In this document: piece after piece, positions 30,845 through 38,983 of the stretch
How the letters are laid out: each line of letters opens with the position of its first letter
How positions within the stretch are numbered: position 1 is the first letter of the stretch
Program-made: the position numbers and the translations under genes
Source: Clostridia bacterium
Lineage (GTDB): Bacteria > Bacillota > Clostridia > UMGS1883 > UMGS1540
Reading direction: 5' to 3'
Length of the DNA: 64,000 nucleotides
Assembly: GCA_017450025.1 (NCBI GenBank)
Contig: JAFSYJ010000027.1
Location: 1 to 64,000, forward strand
Notes under the pieces: model-generated
The model's database searches: none
What the model saw: the letters and a program-made list of their open reading frames with translations, nothing else
What the model was told of the DNA's origin: nothing

Positions 30845-32090
30845 AATACAAGAAAAAGCAATTCTTGCCGGAGTACATTGCGGACTTGCGGACAGCCTTA
30901 AAGATACCACAGAGGAATCTATGCGTGAGCTGGAGCTTCTTGCCGCTACGGCAGGAGCGGAGGTCGTTGGAACACTTATACAAAACCGCGAAGCTCCCGA
31001 CAAGGCGACTTATGTAGGAGAAGGCAAGCTCGCGGAAATTGCGGCGGCTTGCGAAACTCTTGGGGCAAACCTTGTAATCTTTGACGATGAGCTGACAGGC
31101 TCGCAGCTTAAAAATATCGAAAAGGCGCTTGACGGGATTCGAGTTATCGACCGCAGCGCACTTATATTGGACATATTTGCGCAGCGCGCGCTTTCGGGCG
31201 AAGGCAAGTTACAGGTAGAACTCGCGCAGTACAAATACAATCTGCCGCGTCTTGGCGGCGGCTATACATCGCTTTCAAGACTCGGCGGCGGAATAGGTAC
31301 ACGAGGGCCGGGTGAAACAAAGCTCGAAACGGACAGGCGTTATATAAGAGGCAGAATAAACGCGCTTGAAAGCGAGATACGCGCCATAGCAAGACACCGC
31401 GAGCTTATTCGTGAGCGCAGAAGAAAAAACGAAACCCCTGTTGCCGCGCTTGTGGGTTACACAAATGCGGGAAAATCCACAATACTGAATGCTTTGACAG
31501 AGGCAGGCGTTCTGGCTGAAGATATGCTTTTTGCAACGCTTGACCCGACAGCGCGCCGTATTACAATGCCCGACGGCAGAGAATCGGTGCTTATCGACAC
31601 AGTAGGATTCATAAGAAAACTGCCGCATCATTTAATTGAGGCCTTTAAATCCACTCTTGAGGAAGCCGTAACGGCAGATGTACTTTTGCATATAATAGAT
31701 TCGTCAAGCGAGGAGATGGAAAATCAGACGGCGGTTGTTGATGACTTGCTTCGTTCTCTCGGCTGCGAACAGAAGCCTGTTATAAGAGTGTACAATAAAA
31801 TAGATTTAAATAAAAATTTCCTTCCGAAGCCGCCATATACGCAGAAAAGCGTTTTTATTTCGGCAAAGAGCGGAGAGGGGATAGATACGCTTATAAAAGA
31901 GCTTGATTATTCCCTGCCCGGAAGAAGAACAAAAATGCGTGTTTTAGTTCCATATACAGACGGCGGAGCGACAAATGACATACGCCTGCTGGATTCGCTT
32001 ATTTCAGAGGAATATACTCCCGATGGCGTGATGCTTGAATTTATGGCAGACGAAAAAGCGCGGAGCGCATTTGAAAAATACGAGGTATAA
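30828..32090 (+). CDS. hflX: GTPase HflX
   Basis: The product is 420 residues. The N-terminal HflX domain includes TYVGEGKLAEI and FDDELTGSQLKNIEKAL, followed by the linker with SRLGGGIGTRGPGETKLE. The G domain has G1 GYTNAGKST, G3 DTVGFIRKLP and G4 NKID. HflX splits stalled or inactive 70S ribosomes, for example after heat or antibiotic stress. The ATG at 30828 has AAAGGAAG about 7 bases upstream. It overlaps the ECF gene by 17 bases and is 3 bases from yigZ. Confidence 0.95.
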   Translation: MYENGEIQEKAILAGVHCGLADSLKDTTEESMRELELLAATAGAEVVGTLIQNREAPDKATYVGEGKLAEIAAACETLGANLVIFDDELTGSQLKNIEKALDGIRVIDRSALILDIFAQRALSGEGKLQVELAQYKYNLPRLGGGYTSLSRLGGGIGTRGPGETKLETDRRYIRGRINALESEIRAIARHRELIRERRRKNETPVAALVGYTNAGKSTILNALTEAGVLAEDMLFATLDPTARRITMPDGRESVLIDTVGFIRKLPHHLIEAFKSTLEEAVTADVLLHIIDSSSEEMENQTAVVDDLLRSLGCEQKPVIRVYNKIDLNKNFLPKPPYTQKSVFISAKSGEGIDTLIKELDYSLPGRRTKMRVLVPYTDGGATNDIRLLDSLISEEYTPDGVMLEFMADEKARSAFEKYEV

Positions 32091-32093
32091 CCT

Positions 32094-32726
32094 ATGAAAG
32101 ACTACATTACGGTCGAAAATGAAGCGCAAATTGAAACAGAAGTAAAAAAATCGCGGTTTATTGCTTCTGTCAGACATATTGAAAACGAGGCTGAGGCTTT
32201 TGCGTTTATAAATGAAGTCAAATCACAATATAAAGAGGCGTCACACAATGTGTATGCCTTTGTGTGCCGCGATAATAATTCGGAGCGCTACACAGATGAC
32301 GGCGAACCTGCAAAAACCGCAGGTATGCCTGTTTTAGATGTACTTCTGAAGGGCAATATAACAGATGCGTGTATTGTTGTGACAAGGTATTTCGGCGGAA
32401 CGCTTCTCGGTACGGGCGGCCTTGTGCGCGCATACGGACAAGCGGCAAAGGACGCTGTCCAAAAAGCAGGCGTTGTAAAGATGGTTTACAGTAAAATTTA
32501 CTCGCTTGCAACAGATTATTCTTACATAGGAAAAATACAGTATGCCGCGGCGGAAAAGGGGTACGAAATAATCGAAACACAGTTCGGTCAGAATGTTTAC
32601 ATGACACTTGGCGTTGAAGACGCAGGTGCAAGCCGAATGGTAGACGACATAACGCAGATAACAAACGGACAGGCGAAGATTGAATTTGTTGGGGAACGGT
32701 TTGTAAAGACAAAACCGGGGCAGTAG
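32094..32726 (+). CDS. yigZ: YigZ/IMPACT-family protein
   Basis: The product is 210 residues with the UPF0029/IMPACT N-terminal domain (KKSRFIASVRHIENEAEA, ASHNVYAFVCR, DDGEPAKTAGMPVLDVLL, VVTRYFGGTLLGTGGLVRAYG) and a C-terminal domain of unknown-function type. In bacteria the role is not settled; the eukaryotic relative controls Gcn2 signalling through ribosome binding, so an operon with hflX is suggestive. It starts at ATG 32094, 3 bases after hflX. Its stop codon lies inside the left arm of the terminator. Confidence 0.92.
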   Translation: MKDYITVENEAQIETEVKKSRFIASVRHIENEAEAFAFINEVKSQYKEASHNVYAFVCRDNNSERYTDDGEPAKTAGMPVLDVLLKGNITDACIVVTRYFGGTLLGTGGLVRAYGQAAKDAVQKAGVVKMVYSKIYSLATDYSYIGKIQYAAAEKGYEIIETQFGQNVYMTLGVEDAGASRMVDDITQITNGQAKIEFVGERFVKTKPGQ

Positions 32727-32762
32727 TAAAACAGGTTAAAAAGTTTTGCTACTGCCTTTTTA
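32719..32762 (+). terminator. Terminator overlapping the yigZ stop codon
   Basis: GGCAGTAGTAAAAC (32719-32732) pairs with GTTTTGCTACTGCC (32743-32756) with one G-U, then five T. Confidence 0.85.
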
Positions 32763-32784
32763 GGGCGAAGAGAAAATAGTGCAG

Positions 32785-32862
32785 AACGGACAAACTGAGC
32801 CAAAGCAAAGCTTTGGGGTACCGAAGCTGTATATGTATACAGCGAGGCGAAGTTTGTTCGTA
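32785..32862. repeat. Three-stem (cloverleaf-like) intergenic element
   Basis: The closing stem is ACGGACAAACT (32786-32796) with AGTTTGTTCGT (32851-32861). It encloses two perfect hairpins, CCAAAGC/GCTTTGG (32800-32816) and GCTGTATA/TATACAGC (32826-32843). The element lies between two converging genes and has no T run. The function is unknown; it could be a mobile palindromic element or a structured RNA. Confidence 0.7.
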
Positions 32863-32880
32863 GCATAAAGCATAAAACAT

Positions 32881-32906
32881 AAAAATTCGCCGGAAAGCGA
32901 ATTTTT
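32881..32906. terminator. Hairpin with A and T runs between converging genes
   Basis: AAAAATTCGC (32881-32890) pairs perfectly with GCGAATTTTT (32897-32906). The symmetry would end transcription from either side, including that from the glycosylase gene at 33008. Confidence 0.75.
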
Positions 32907-32979
32907 ACATTGAGTTTAATATTATTCTATTTAAACTGCTTTTTTAAATGTCAGTTATAATATATTTTTCATGCTTTAT

Positions 32980-33005
32980 GCGATCTGTGCATTTTATCAA
33001 AGCCC
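32980..33005 (-). repeat. 26-bp box just after the glycosylase gene (copy 2)
   Basis: It matches 25285-25310 at 24 of 26 positions and begins 2 bases after the stop of the minus-strand gene at 33008. Confidence 0.8.
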
Positions 33006-33007
33006 TT

Positions 33008-33859
33008 TTATTGAGCGCGTCTCCAATAAAACAGATATTGCTGCGCTATGCCTGCATTATCACCGAAAATGCGGTAGCCTGTCTCGCGTGCGTCTTTTTC
33101 ATCGCATCCGTAAAGCTCTCCCATAACGCGCTTTACCCATACATCGGTGGGGAATACATCAAACTTTCCAAATGAAAACAGCAGTATGCAGTCGGCAACC
33201 TTCGGTCCGACGCCGCTTATTTTGCAAAGTGCCTTTTGTGCATCTGCGGCAGACATCTCTGATATTGCTTTTTGGTCTATTTCACCGCGCAGGTACGATT
33301 TAATAGCGCTGACTATGTATTTTGCTCTGTATCCGCTTTTGAGAGGCGCTAAATCAGACTCTTTGATGCCGTCAAGAGCTTCGGGCTTCGGGAAAGCATA
33401 AAAAACATCACCGTTATATTCAAGCTTTTCACCAAAAAGAGCGGAAAAGCGGTTAATAATTCCTTGTATTCGCGGGATATTATTATTCGCCGAGATAATA
33501 AATGAAATCAGAGCTTCAAAAAAATCCTGCCTCAAAATCCTGATGCCGCTTCCGTATAAAACTGCGTCTTTTATTATTGGGTCGGCAGAAAGGCCTTTTT
33601 TGATTTTTCCGTAATCGCGTTCCAGGTCAAAATAATTCTTCCAGATTTTTAAATAATCCTGCTCGTTACAGTTATTAAAAACAATATTTTTGCCCCGTTT
33701 TTCAACATTAAGGACTTTGCCGTGGGCAACGCCCGTAAAGCTGCCGTTTGGCTGTTCGTACCAGCGGAAGCACTGTCCGCAGGTAAAAATCTGTTCGGGG
33801 TCAAAATAGTCCGCAGATATTATTTCTACCGAATTTGATGAGGTTTTATATTCGCACAT
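33008..33859 (-). CDS. 8-oxoguanine DNA glycosylase (Ogg-type, HhH-GPD)
   Basis: The product is 283 residues. The N-terminal Ogg domain has FTCGQCFRWYEQPNG. The helix-hairpin-helix GPD region has ALISFIISANNNIPRI, then ISGVGPKVADCILLFSFGKFD and VFPTDVWVKR. Lys220 (GPKVADC) matches the Schiff-base lysine and Asp239 (PTDVWVKR) the catalytic aspartate of Ogg1. It removes oxidised guanine and can nick the abasic site. The start ATG 33859 has AAGGTG upstream and lies 9 bases after the cdaR stop, so it is the third gene of the cdaA-cdaR operon. The 26-bp box follows its stop. Confidence 0.92.
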   Translation of the reverse strand: MCEYKTSSNSVEIISADYFDPEQIFTCGQCFRWYEQPNGSFTGVAHGKVLNVEKRGKNIVFNNCNEQDYLKIWKNYFDLERDYGKIKKGLSADPIIKDAVLYGSGIRILRQDFFEALISFIISANNNIPRIQGIINRFSALFGEKLEYNGDVFYAFPKPEALDGIKESDLAPLKSGYRAKYIVSAIKSYLRGEIDQKAISEMSAADAQKALCKISGVGPKVADCILLFSFGKFDVFPTDVWVKRVMGELYGCDEKDARETGYRIFGDNAGIAQQYLFYWRRAQ

Positions 33860-33868
33860 TTTTTCACC

Positions 33869-34798
33869 TTACTGCAATATGACTTCTATTTCTGCTTTGG
33901 CTTCTGACTGTGTTGTAATATTTTTTGGAATAACAAGCTGTGCAGAATACTTGCTTTGGGAATTTATGATCTCAAACGGCTCTGTTGAAACTTCACTCAA
34001 ATCCTCCAGCGCGTCTTTTGTGCCGGTCACCTTAACTTTGTCGGGAGATACCTGTATCTCTTTAATGTTAAAATCTCCTAAATTTGTAATATTGGCTTTG
34101 ACGGGAACGGTCTTTGTGTTTAAAACGGTCAGGGTTACATCTGTATAAGTATCTGACAAGACAACATCATGGTTGTCGGTAACAGTACCGTCTGCAAGCT
34201 TTAACTGCAATTTGACAGGAATCTTGCGGTTTGCCGTGATTTTGCTTATATCAAGCCGTGCAACGCACGATGCGATATTTTTAACTATTGATTCAGGTCC
34301 GCTTACCGTAACTTTTGTGACAGAAAGAGAGCTGCTTTCTACGGAAACATTGTCTGCGGCAGAGCCTTCATATTCCAGCTCGACGGGTTTTTCCTCCGTT
34401 AGCAGTTTTTCGGTCTTGACTGATATGTTATACGGGTTTCTGTCAACGGCTTTGAGTCCCTGAGAAGGAAATTTTATACTGACTGCAAGAGAATGTGCAG
34501 AATCGTTTGTAATTCCGCTCAAATCGGCAACGGCTGTTATATCGTGCGACGAAAGTGCAAAAAGTGCGTTTCGTGAGCCTTTTACCTTGACGGAAATAGT
34601 TGATGCTTCGTCATCTGTGATACGGACAAGACCCTTTTCGGCAAGAGCGTCATCGCCCTCATAAACAACGGTTACGCCATTAAACCATACCTCGATATCC
34701 GGATTTTCAACATACGCCACATAAAACCAAACTCCTATGGCGATCGCGAGGGATAAAAGTTTAAACAAAAAATCGTTGTTTTTTAATTTTTGAACCAT
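33869..34798 (-). CDS. cdaR: CdaR (YbbR-domain regulator of diadenylate cyclase)
   Basis: The product is 309 residues. One N-terminal membrane segment (LLSLAIAIGVWFYVAYV, residues 14-30) is followed by about three to four extracellular YbbR repeats (for example DISVKVKG-like SVKVKGSRNALFAL and VKVTGTKDALEDLSEV). CdaR binds CdaA and modulates c-di-AMP synthesis. It overlaps the cdaA end by 16 bases. In many Firmicutes glmM follows; here a DNA glycosylase gene stands in that place. Confidence 0.92.
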   Translation of the reverse strand: MVQKLKNNDFLFKLLSLAIAIGVWFYVAYVENPDIEVWFNGVTVVYEGDDALAEKGLVRITDDEASTISVKVKGSRNALFALSSHDITAVADLSGITNDSAHSLAVSIKFPSQGLKAVDRNPYNISVKTEKLLTEEKPVELEYEGSAADNVSVESSSLSVTKVTVSGPESIVKNIASCVARLDISKITANRKIPVKLQLKLADGTVTDNHDVVLSDTYTDVTLTVLNTKTVPVKANITNLGDFNIKEIQVSPDKVKVTGTKDALEDLSEVSTEPFEIINSQSKYSAQLVIPKNITTQSEAKAEIEVILQ

Positions 34799-35634
34799 TT
34801 TATTTTATCCCTCCAATTCTTGAGACCTTCTTTGGAATTTATTGTATCGTTTGTAAGAAGCTTTGTCAAAAGCCGCTTAAGTGAATCCGGAGTAAGGTTG
34901 CGCGTCATTGCACCGTCACAGGCAATAGAGATCTTGCCTGTTTCTTCACTTACGATAATAACAGCACAGTCGGAATTTTCTGTAACCCCGAGAGCGGCTC
35001 TGTGGCGTGTGCCGAGTTCGCGGCTTAATGTGTCGTTTTGCGTCAGCGGAAGTATGCATGCCGCAGAAATGATTTTGCCGTTACGCACAACAACAGCTCC
35101 GTCATGAAGCGGAGTGTTCGGTATAAATATATTTACAAGCAGAGATGATGTAAGGTCAGCGTTAAGAGGCGTTCCCGTGTTTATAATATCGCCGAGCTTT
35201 GTGCCGCGCTCACATACGATAAGCGCACCGATTTTTTCACGGGACATATATGCCGCCGCGTCTGTAATTTCATAAATTTCACGCTCTACATCTTCAGAAT
35301 TATCTATAAAAAGAGTGCCGATACTGCTTCTGCCAACCTTTTCAAGCGCGCGGCGGAGTTCGGGCTGGAACACAACAAGAAGCGCAACAAGTCCTACCTG
35401 CATCGTGTTGCGCAGAATATAGCTCATCGTATTAAATTTTAGCCAATGGCAGATAATAGTTGTCAGAAGAAGAATAACTATACCCTTGACAAGCTGACCT
35501 GCGCGCGTTTCGCGCACAAGCTTGATGCCCTTATAAAATATAAATGCGACTAAAATGATGTCAAGAAAATCCGAGATTCTAAAAATGGAAAAAAACTTTT
35601 TGATACCCTCAAATATTTCGTTTAAATACGGCAA
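34783..35634 (-). CDS. cdaA: Diadenylate cyclase CdaA
   Basis: The product is 283 residues. Three N-terminal membrane segments (about residues 22-90) precede the DAC domain. The catalytic motifs are intact: LHDGAVVV with Asp178-Gly-Ala180 and GTRHRAALG with Arg-His-Arg at 210-212. It makes cyclic di-AMP from two ATP and so affects potassium, osmotic and wall homeostasis. The start is TTG 35634 with AAAGGA about 11 bases upstream; no better start is in frame. cdaA, cdaR and the glycosylase gene form one minus-strand operon. The 35635-35760 stretch holds only AT-rich DNA. Confidence 0.93.
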   Translation of the reverse strand: MPYLNEIFEGIKKFFSIFRISDFLDIILVAFIFYKGIKLVRETRAGQLVKGIVILLLTTIICHWLKFNTMSYILRNTMQVGLVALLVVFQPELRRALEKVGRSSIGTLFIDNSEDVEREIYEITDAAAYMSREKIGALIVCERGTKLGDIINTGTPLNADLTSSLLVNIFIPNTPLHDGAVVVRNGKIISAACILPLTQNDTLSRELGTRHRAALGVTENSDCAVIIVSEETGKISIACDGAMTRNLTPDSLKRLLTKLLTNDTINSKEGLKNWRDKIKWFKN

Positions 35635-35760
35635 TAAGTATCATTCCTTTATGTAAATTTAACTAAATTATACTACAATTCTATTATACAACAAAATGTA
35701 TATAAAAATAAAGGGCATTTTTGCAAAAAAATATTAAAAATTTGTTACAAACAAAGAGTA

Positions 35761-35789
35761 TTGACAAAAACACAAAAAAACTATAAAAT
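35761..35789 (+). promoter_or_regulatory. Promoter of the 35816-42501 gene row
   Basis: TTGACA (35761-35766), 17 bp, TAAAAT (35784-35789). Confidence 0.65.
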
Positions 35790-35815
35790 GTATTGTGCAG
35801 AAAGGAGTACATCTT

Positions 35816-36175
35816 ATGGACCGGGACAAATTGACAAAGCGTCAGGCAATTGAACAGGAAATAAGCGAAATCGTACTTTCCGACAGAAAAGCTATCTTAA
35901 AAGATAATTTGCTCCGTCGCCGCGCAAGGCTCGGTCATCTGCAAAAGGGAGACCGTATTTTGCTATATGAGTTTTTTAAAAACCGTAAAAAAGAGCATAA
36001 TGACGACGATGACTTTCTTTACCGCATAGTTGAAGGAAAAATAATTCAGGTCACGCGAAGCGGTTTTTTTATTGAAGGGCGTACAAGCAGAGGAAATTCC
36101 GTTTGTGAATATGTCAACAAAGCACACATCATAAACGGTACGGTACGCCTCGTAGCAAAAGAAAAGAAGGACTGA
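35816..36175 (+). CDS. Small conserved-looking protein of unknown function
   Basis: The product is 119 residues and I do not recognise the family. Residues 1-50 are basic and helical (KLTKRQAIEQEISEIVLSDR). Residues 52-115 look like a small beta-barrel: GDRILLYEFF, DFLYRIVEGKIIQV, GFFIEGRTSRGNSVCEYV, an acidic DDDD loop and a final basic tail. AAAGGAG stands 8 bases before ATG 35816. It is first in the row and only 5 bases from the cysteine desulfurase gene, which suggests a link to sulfur transfer or RNA work; that is inference from position. Confidence 0.8.
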   Translation: MDRDKLTKRQAIEQEISEIVLSDRKAILKDNLLRRRARLGHLQKGDRILLYEFFKNRKKEHNDDDDFLYRIVEGKIIQVTRSGFFIEGRTSRGNSVCEYVNKAHIINGTVRLVAKEKKD

Positions 36176-36180
36176 TTTTT

Positions 36181-37305
36181 TTGATATATTTTGACAATGC
36201 CGCTACAACCATGCCGTGCGATGCGGCGGTTTCGGCTGCGATGACGGGGCTTTGCACTTTTTTTGCCAATCCCGCGTCGCGCCACGCAGAAGGCGTAAGG
36301 GCATCTGCAGAGCTTAAAAAGGCACGAGAAGCAACGGCAAAAGCCTTGCATACAGAGCCTGAAAATATAATTTTTACAAACAGCGGAACGCAGGCGGACA
36401 ATATTGCCGTTCTGGGCGGTGCAAAAAAGGGCGTAGGTAAGCACGCTGTCACAACAGCCATCGAGCATCCCGCGGTATTGAACTGCTTTAAGGCGCTTGA
36501 AGAAAAAGGCTTTGATGTAACATATATAACACCCGAAAAAGACGGCAGAATAACAGAAGAATCCATACGCAGCGCGTTGAGAAGCGACACATCGTTTGTC
36601 AGCATTATGGCAATAAATAACGAAACGGGCGCTGTAATGCCGGTAGAACATATAAAAAGGCACATAAGCTCAATTTGTCCGCGCGCGCTTTTTCATACAG
36701 ACGCTGTTCAGGCATTCGGCAAAAAGGAACTTTTTCCCGAAGAATGGGGAGTTGATTTACTCAGCATAAGCGGTCATAAGATACACGCACCTAAAGGCGT
36801 GGGGGCTTTGTATATAAGAAAAGGAGTGTCGCTCGGGCAGGTGATGTACGGCGGCGGTCAGGAGCGAGGAATTTATTCAGGCACGCACGATTTGGCAGCT
36901 ATTATGGGACTTGCGGCAGCGTGCGGAGAAATCAAATACGACTGTGAAAATGTTTCCGAGATAAACCGTTATATCAGGCATGAAGCGGCTCAAATCGACG
37001 GAGCGGTTATAAACAGTCCAACTGACGCGTCGGATTATGTTTTAAACATCTCGTTTGGCAATATCCCGTCAGAGGTAATATTGAACGCTTTGTCCGACAG
37101 AGGGATCTGCGTTTCGTCAGGCTCTGCCTGCGCTTCCAATATGAGCGGCGAAAGTCATGTATTAAAAGCTGCGGGACAGAATTACAAAAGTGCGATACGC
37201 TTTAGCTTTTCAAGATACAATACTATTGAAGAAGCAAAATGTCTGATAGGCGTACTTAAAGAGGTTATACCTATCCTTAATTTTGCGGTCAGAGGTAAAA
37301 AATGA
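36181..37305 (+). CDS. Cysteine desulfurase (NifS/IscS-type)
   Basis: The product is 374 residues of the PLP-dependent class V aminotransferase fold. The PLP lysine is Lys200 (SISGHKIHAPKGVGAL), the catalytic cysteine Cys317 (SGSACAS), and TNSGTQADNIAV and FHTDAVQAFG are also family marks. It takes sulfur from cysteine as a persulfide. The next gene, thiI, overlaps by 4 bases, matching the known desulfurase-ThiI pairs that make 4-thiouridine in tRNA. The start is TTG 36181; GAAGGA lies about 11 bases before it and no ATG fits better. Confidence 0.93.
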   Translation: MIYFDNAATTMPCDAAVSAAMTGLCTFFANPASRHAEGVRASAELKKAREATAKALHTEPENIIFTNSGTQADNIAVLGGAKKGVGKHAVTTAIEHPAVLNCFKALEEKGFDVTYITPEKDGRITEESIRSALRSDTSFVSIMAINNETGAVMPVEHIKRHISSICPRALFHTDAVQAFGKKELFPEEWGVDLLSISGHKIHAPKGVGALYIRKGVSLGQVMYGGGQERGIYSGTHDLAAIMGLAAACGEIKYDCENVSEINRYIRHEAAQIDGAVINSPTDASDYVLNISFGNIPSEVILNALSDRGICVSSGSACASNMSGESHVLKAAGQNYKSAIRFSFSRYNTIEEAKCLIGVLKEVIPILNFAVRGKK

Positions 37306-38477
37306 ATGAAATTATACTTATAAAATACGGTGAAATTATTTTAAAAGGTCTGAACAGGCATATTTTTGAAGACAAGCTCGTAAACAATATCAAAAATGTT
37401 GCCGGAGACAGCGCAAAGGTTTACAAATCACGCGCAACGCTTTATGCCGAGCCCTTTGAGGGCAGCAATATTGAACTTATCGTAAGCAGGATACGGAAGG
37501 TCTTTGGCGTTGTCAGCGTTACAAGAGCGGCTGTCAGTGGCAGAGAGTTAGACGATATAGCTCAAAATGCGTGTGCATATCTTGAAAAGACTTTAACTGA
37601 CGCAAAAACATTTAAGGTTGAGACAAAAAGAGCCGACAAATCATATCCCATAAAGTCGCCCGAAATAAGCCGTGAAATAGGCGGCGCTATTTTGTCCGCT
37701 TATCCGCATCTTAAGGTAGATGTTATAAATCCGCAGGTGCAGGTCAATATAGAAGTCAGGGAAAACGGTGCGTATATTTATGCCGATTCTGAAAAATTGA
37801 GCGGTCCGGGCGGGTTGCCCACAGGAAGCAGTGCAAAGGCTTTGCTTTTACTGTCAGGCGGTATCGACAGCCCCGTCGCAGGCTATATGATAGGCAAAAG
37901 AGGCGCTGTTATTGAGGGTATTCACTTTTTCTCGCCTCCTTTTACAAGCGATGCGGCAAAGCAAAAGGTGCTTGATTTGGCGCAGATATTAACAGGATAT
38001 ACAGGCGCGATGAAGGTCCATATAGTGCCATTTACAAAGCCGCAGCTTAAAATGAGAGAAAATTGCCCCGAGGAGCATCTAACACTTATAATGCGCCGTA
38101 TGATGATGAAGATTTCGAGCATCATTGCAAAGCGTGAAAACGCGGCGTGCCTTGTGACGGGAGAATCACTTGGGCAGGTCGCAAGCCAAACGATAGAGGC
38201 ACTCGGCGTTACAGATGACGCGGCCGACAGGCTTTGTTTAAGGCCGCTTATCGGTATGGACAAAGAGGAAATAGTTGCCATTGCAAAAAACATCGGGACA
38301 TTCGATACTTCGATTTTGCCGTATGAGGACTGCTGTACGGTGTTTGTTCCGCGCCACCCTACTACAAGACCGAAGCTTGAATCAATAAAGCAGAGCGAAT
38401 CAAATCTGGATTTTGACGCACTTGTCAAAGAAGCAATAGATGGAACAGAAACAGTAATTATAGAGCCGAAAAGGTGA
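37302..38477 (+). CDS. thiI: tRNA 4-thiouridine synthase ThiI
   Basis: The product is 391 residues with an N-terminal ferredoxin-like and THUMP domain (residues 1-165) and a PP-loop ATPase with SGGIDSPVAGYM (185-196). It uses a persulfide from the adjacent desulfurase to thiolate U8 of tRNA. No C-terminal rhodanese domain is present, as is usual in Firmicutes, so sulfur handover should rely on the desulfurase and Cys343/Cys344 (PYEDCCTVF). The ATG at 37302 overlaps the upstream TGA. Confidence 0.94.
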   Translation: MNEIILIKYGEIILKGLNRHIFEDKLVNNIKNVAGDSAKVYKSRATLYAEPFEGSNIELIVSRIRKVFGVVSVTRAAVSGRELDDIAQNACAYLEKTLTDAKTFKVETKRADKSYPIKSPEISREIGGAILSAYPHLKVDVINPQVQVNIEVRENGAYIYADSEKLSGPGGLPTGSSAKALLLLSGGIDSPVAGYMIGKRGAVIEGIHFFSPPFTSDAAKQKVLDLAQILTGYTGAMKVHIVPFTKPQLKMRENCPEEHLTLIMRRMMMKISSIIAKRENAACLVTGESLGQVASQTIEALGVTDDAADRLCLRPLIGMDKEEIVAIAKNIGTFDTSILPYEDCCTVFVPRHPTTRPKLESIKQSESNLDFDALVKEAIDGTETVIIEPKR

Positions 38478-38481
38478 AAAT

Positions 38482-38943
38482 ATGAACATAGTTGAAAAAC
38501 TTTCCGAAAAAGGATTGACGCTTTCAGTTGTTGAGTCTTGTACGGGCGGCAAGGTTGCGGCGTATATTACGGACTTTGCAGGCTCGTCAGAGGTCTTTAC
38601 CGAAGGCGTTGTGACCTACGCCAATGAAGCAAAGGTGCGCCTGGGCGTGCCTGAAGATATTATAAATAAATACGGTGCGGTAAGCGCCGAATGTGCAAAA
38701 GAAATGGCAAGCGCCGTAAAGCGCAGAACAGGCAGCAATATTGCCGTATCGACAACGGGCATAGCAGGGCCCGGCGGCGGAACTGACGAAAAGCCCGTAG
38801 GACTTGTTTATTCGTGTATTCTGACTGACAAAAGCGAGAAAATTTATAAATTTAATTTTGACGGCAGCCGTTCTGATGTCAGAAACAAAACTGTAGAAGC
38901 AGTAGTCAATAATATTATGGATACCGTTGAAAGAGATTATTAA
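38482..38943 (+). CDS. pncC: CinA C-terminal family nicotinamide-nucleotide amidohydrolase (PncC-type)
   Basis: The product is 153 residues, a stand-alone CinA C-terminal domain. The marks are LSVVESCTGGKVAAYITD, VFTEGVVTYANEAK, VSTTGIAGPGGGTDEKPVG. Family members deamidate NMN to nicotinate mononucleotide in NAD recycling. AGGTGA lies 5 to 6 bases before ATG 38482, which is 4 bases after the thiI stop. Confidence 0.9.
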   Translation: MNIVEKLSEKGLTLSVVESCTGGKVAAYITDFAGSSEVFTEGVVTYANEAKVRLGVPEDIINKYGAVSAECAKEMASAVKRRTGSNIAVSTTGIAGPGGGTDEKPVGLVYSCILTDKSEKIYKFNFDGSRSDVRNKTVEAVVNNIMDTVERDY

Positions 38944-38983
38944 ATTTTAAAGACGATAAATTCCGTGTAAAGGAGCAGAAAAT

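Noticed and set aside
36046-36665. Two overlapping minus-strand ORFs over the desulfurase gene
   Set aside because: They are antisense to an enzyme with all catalytic motifs.
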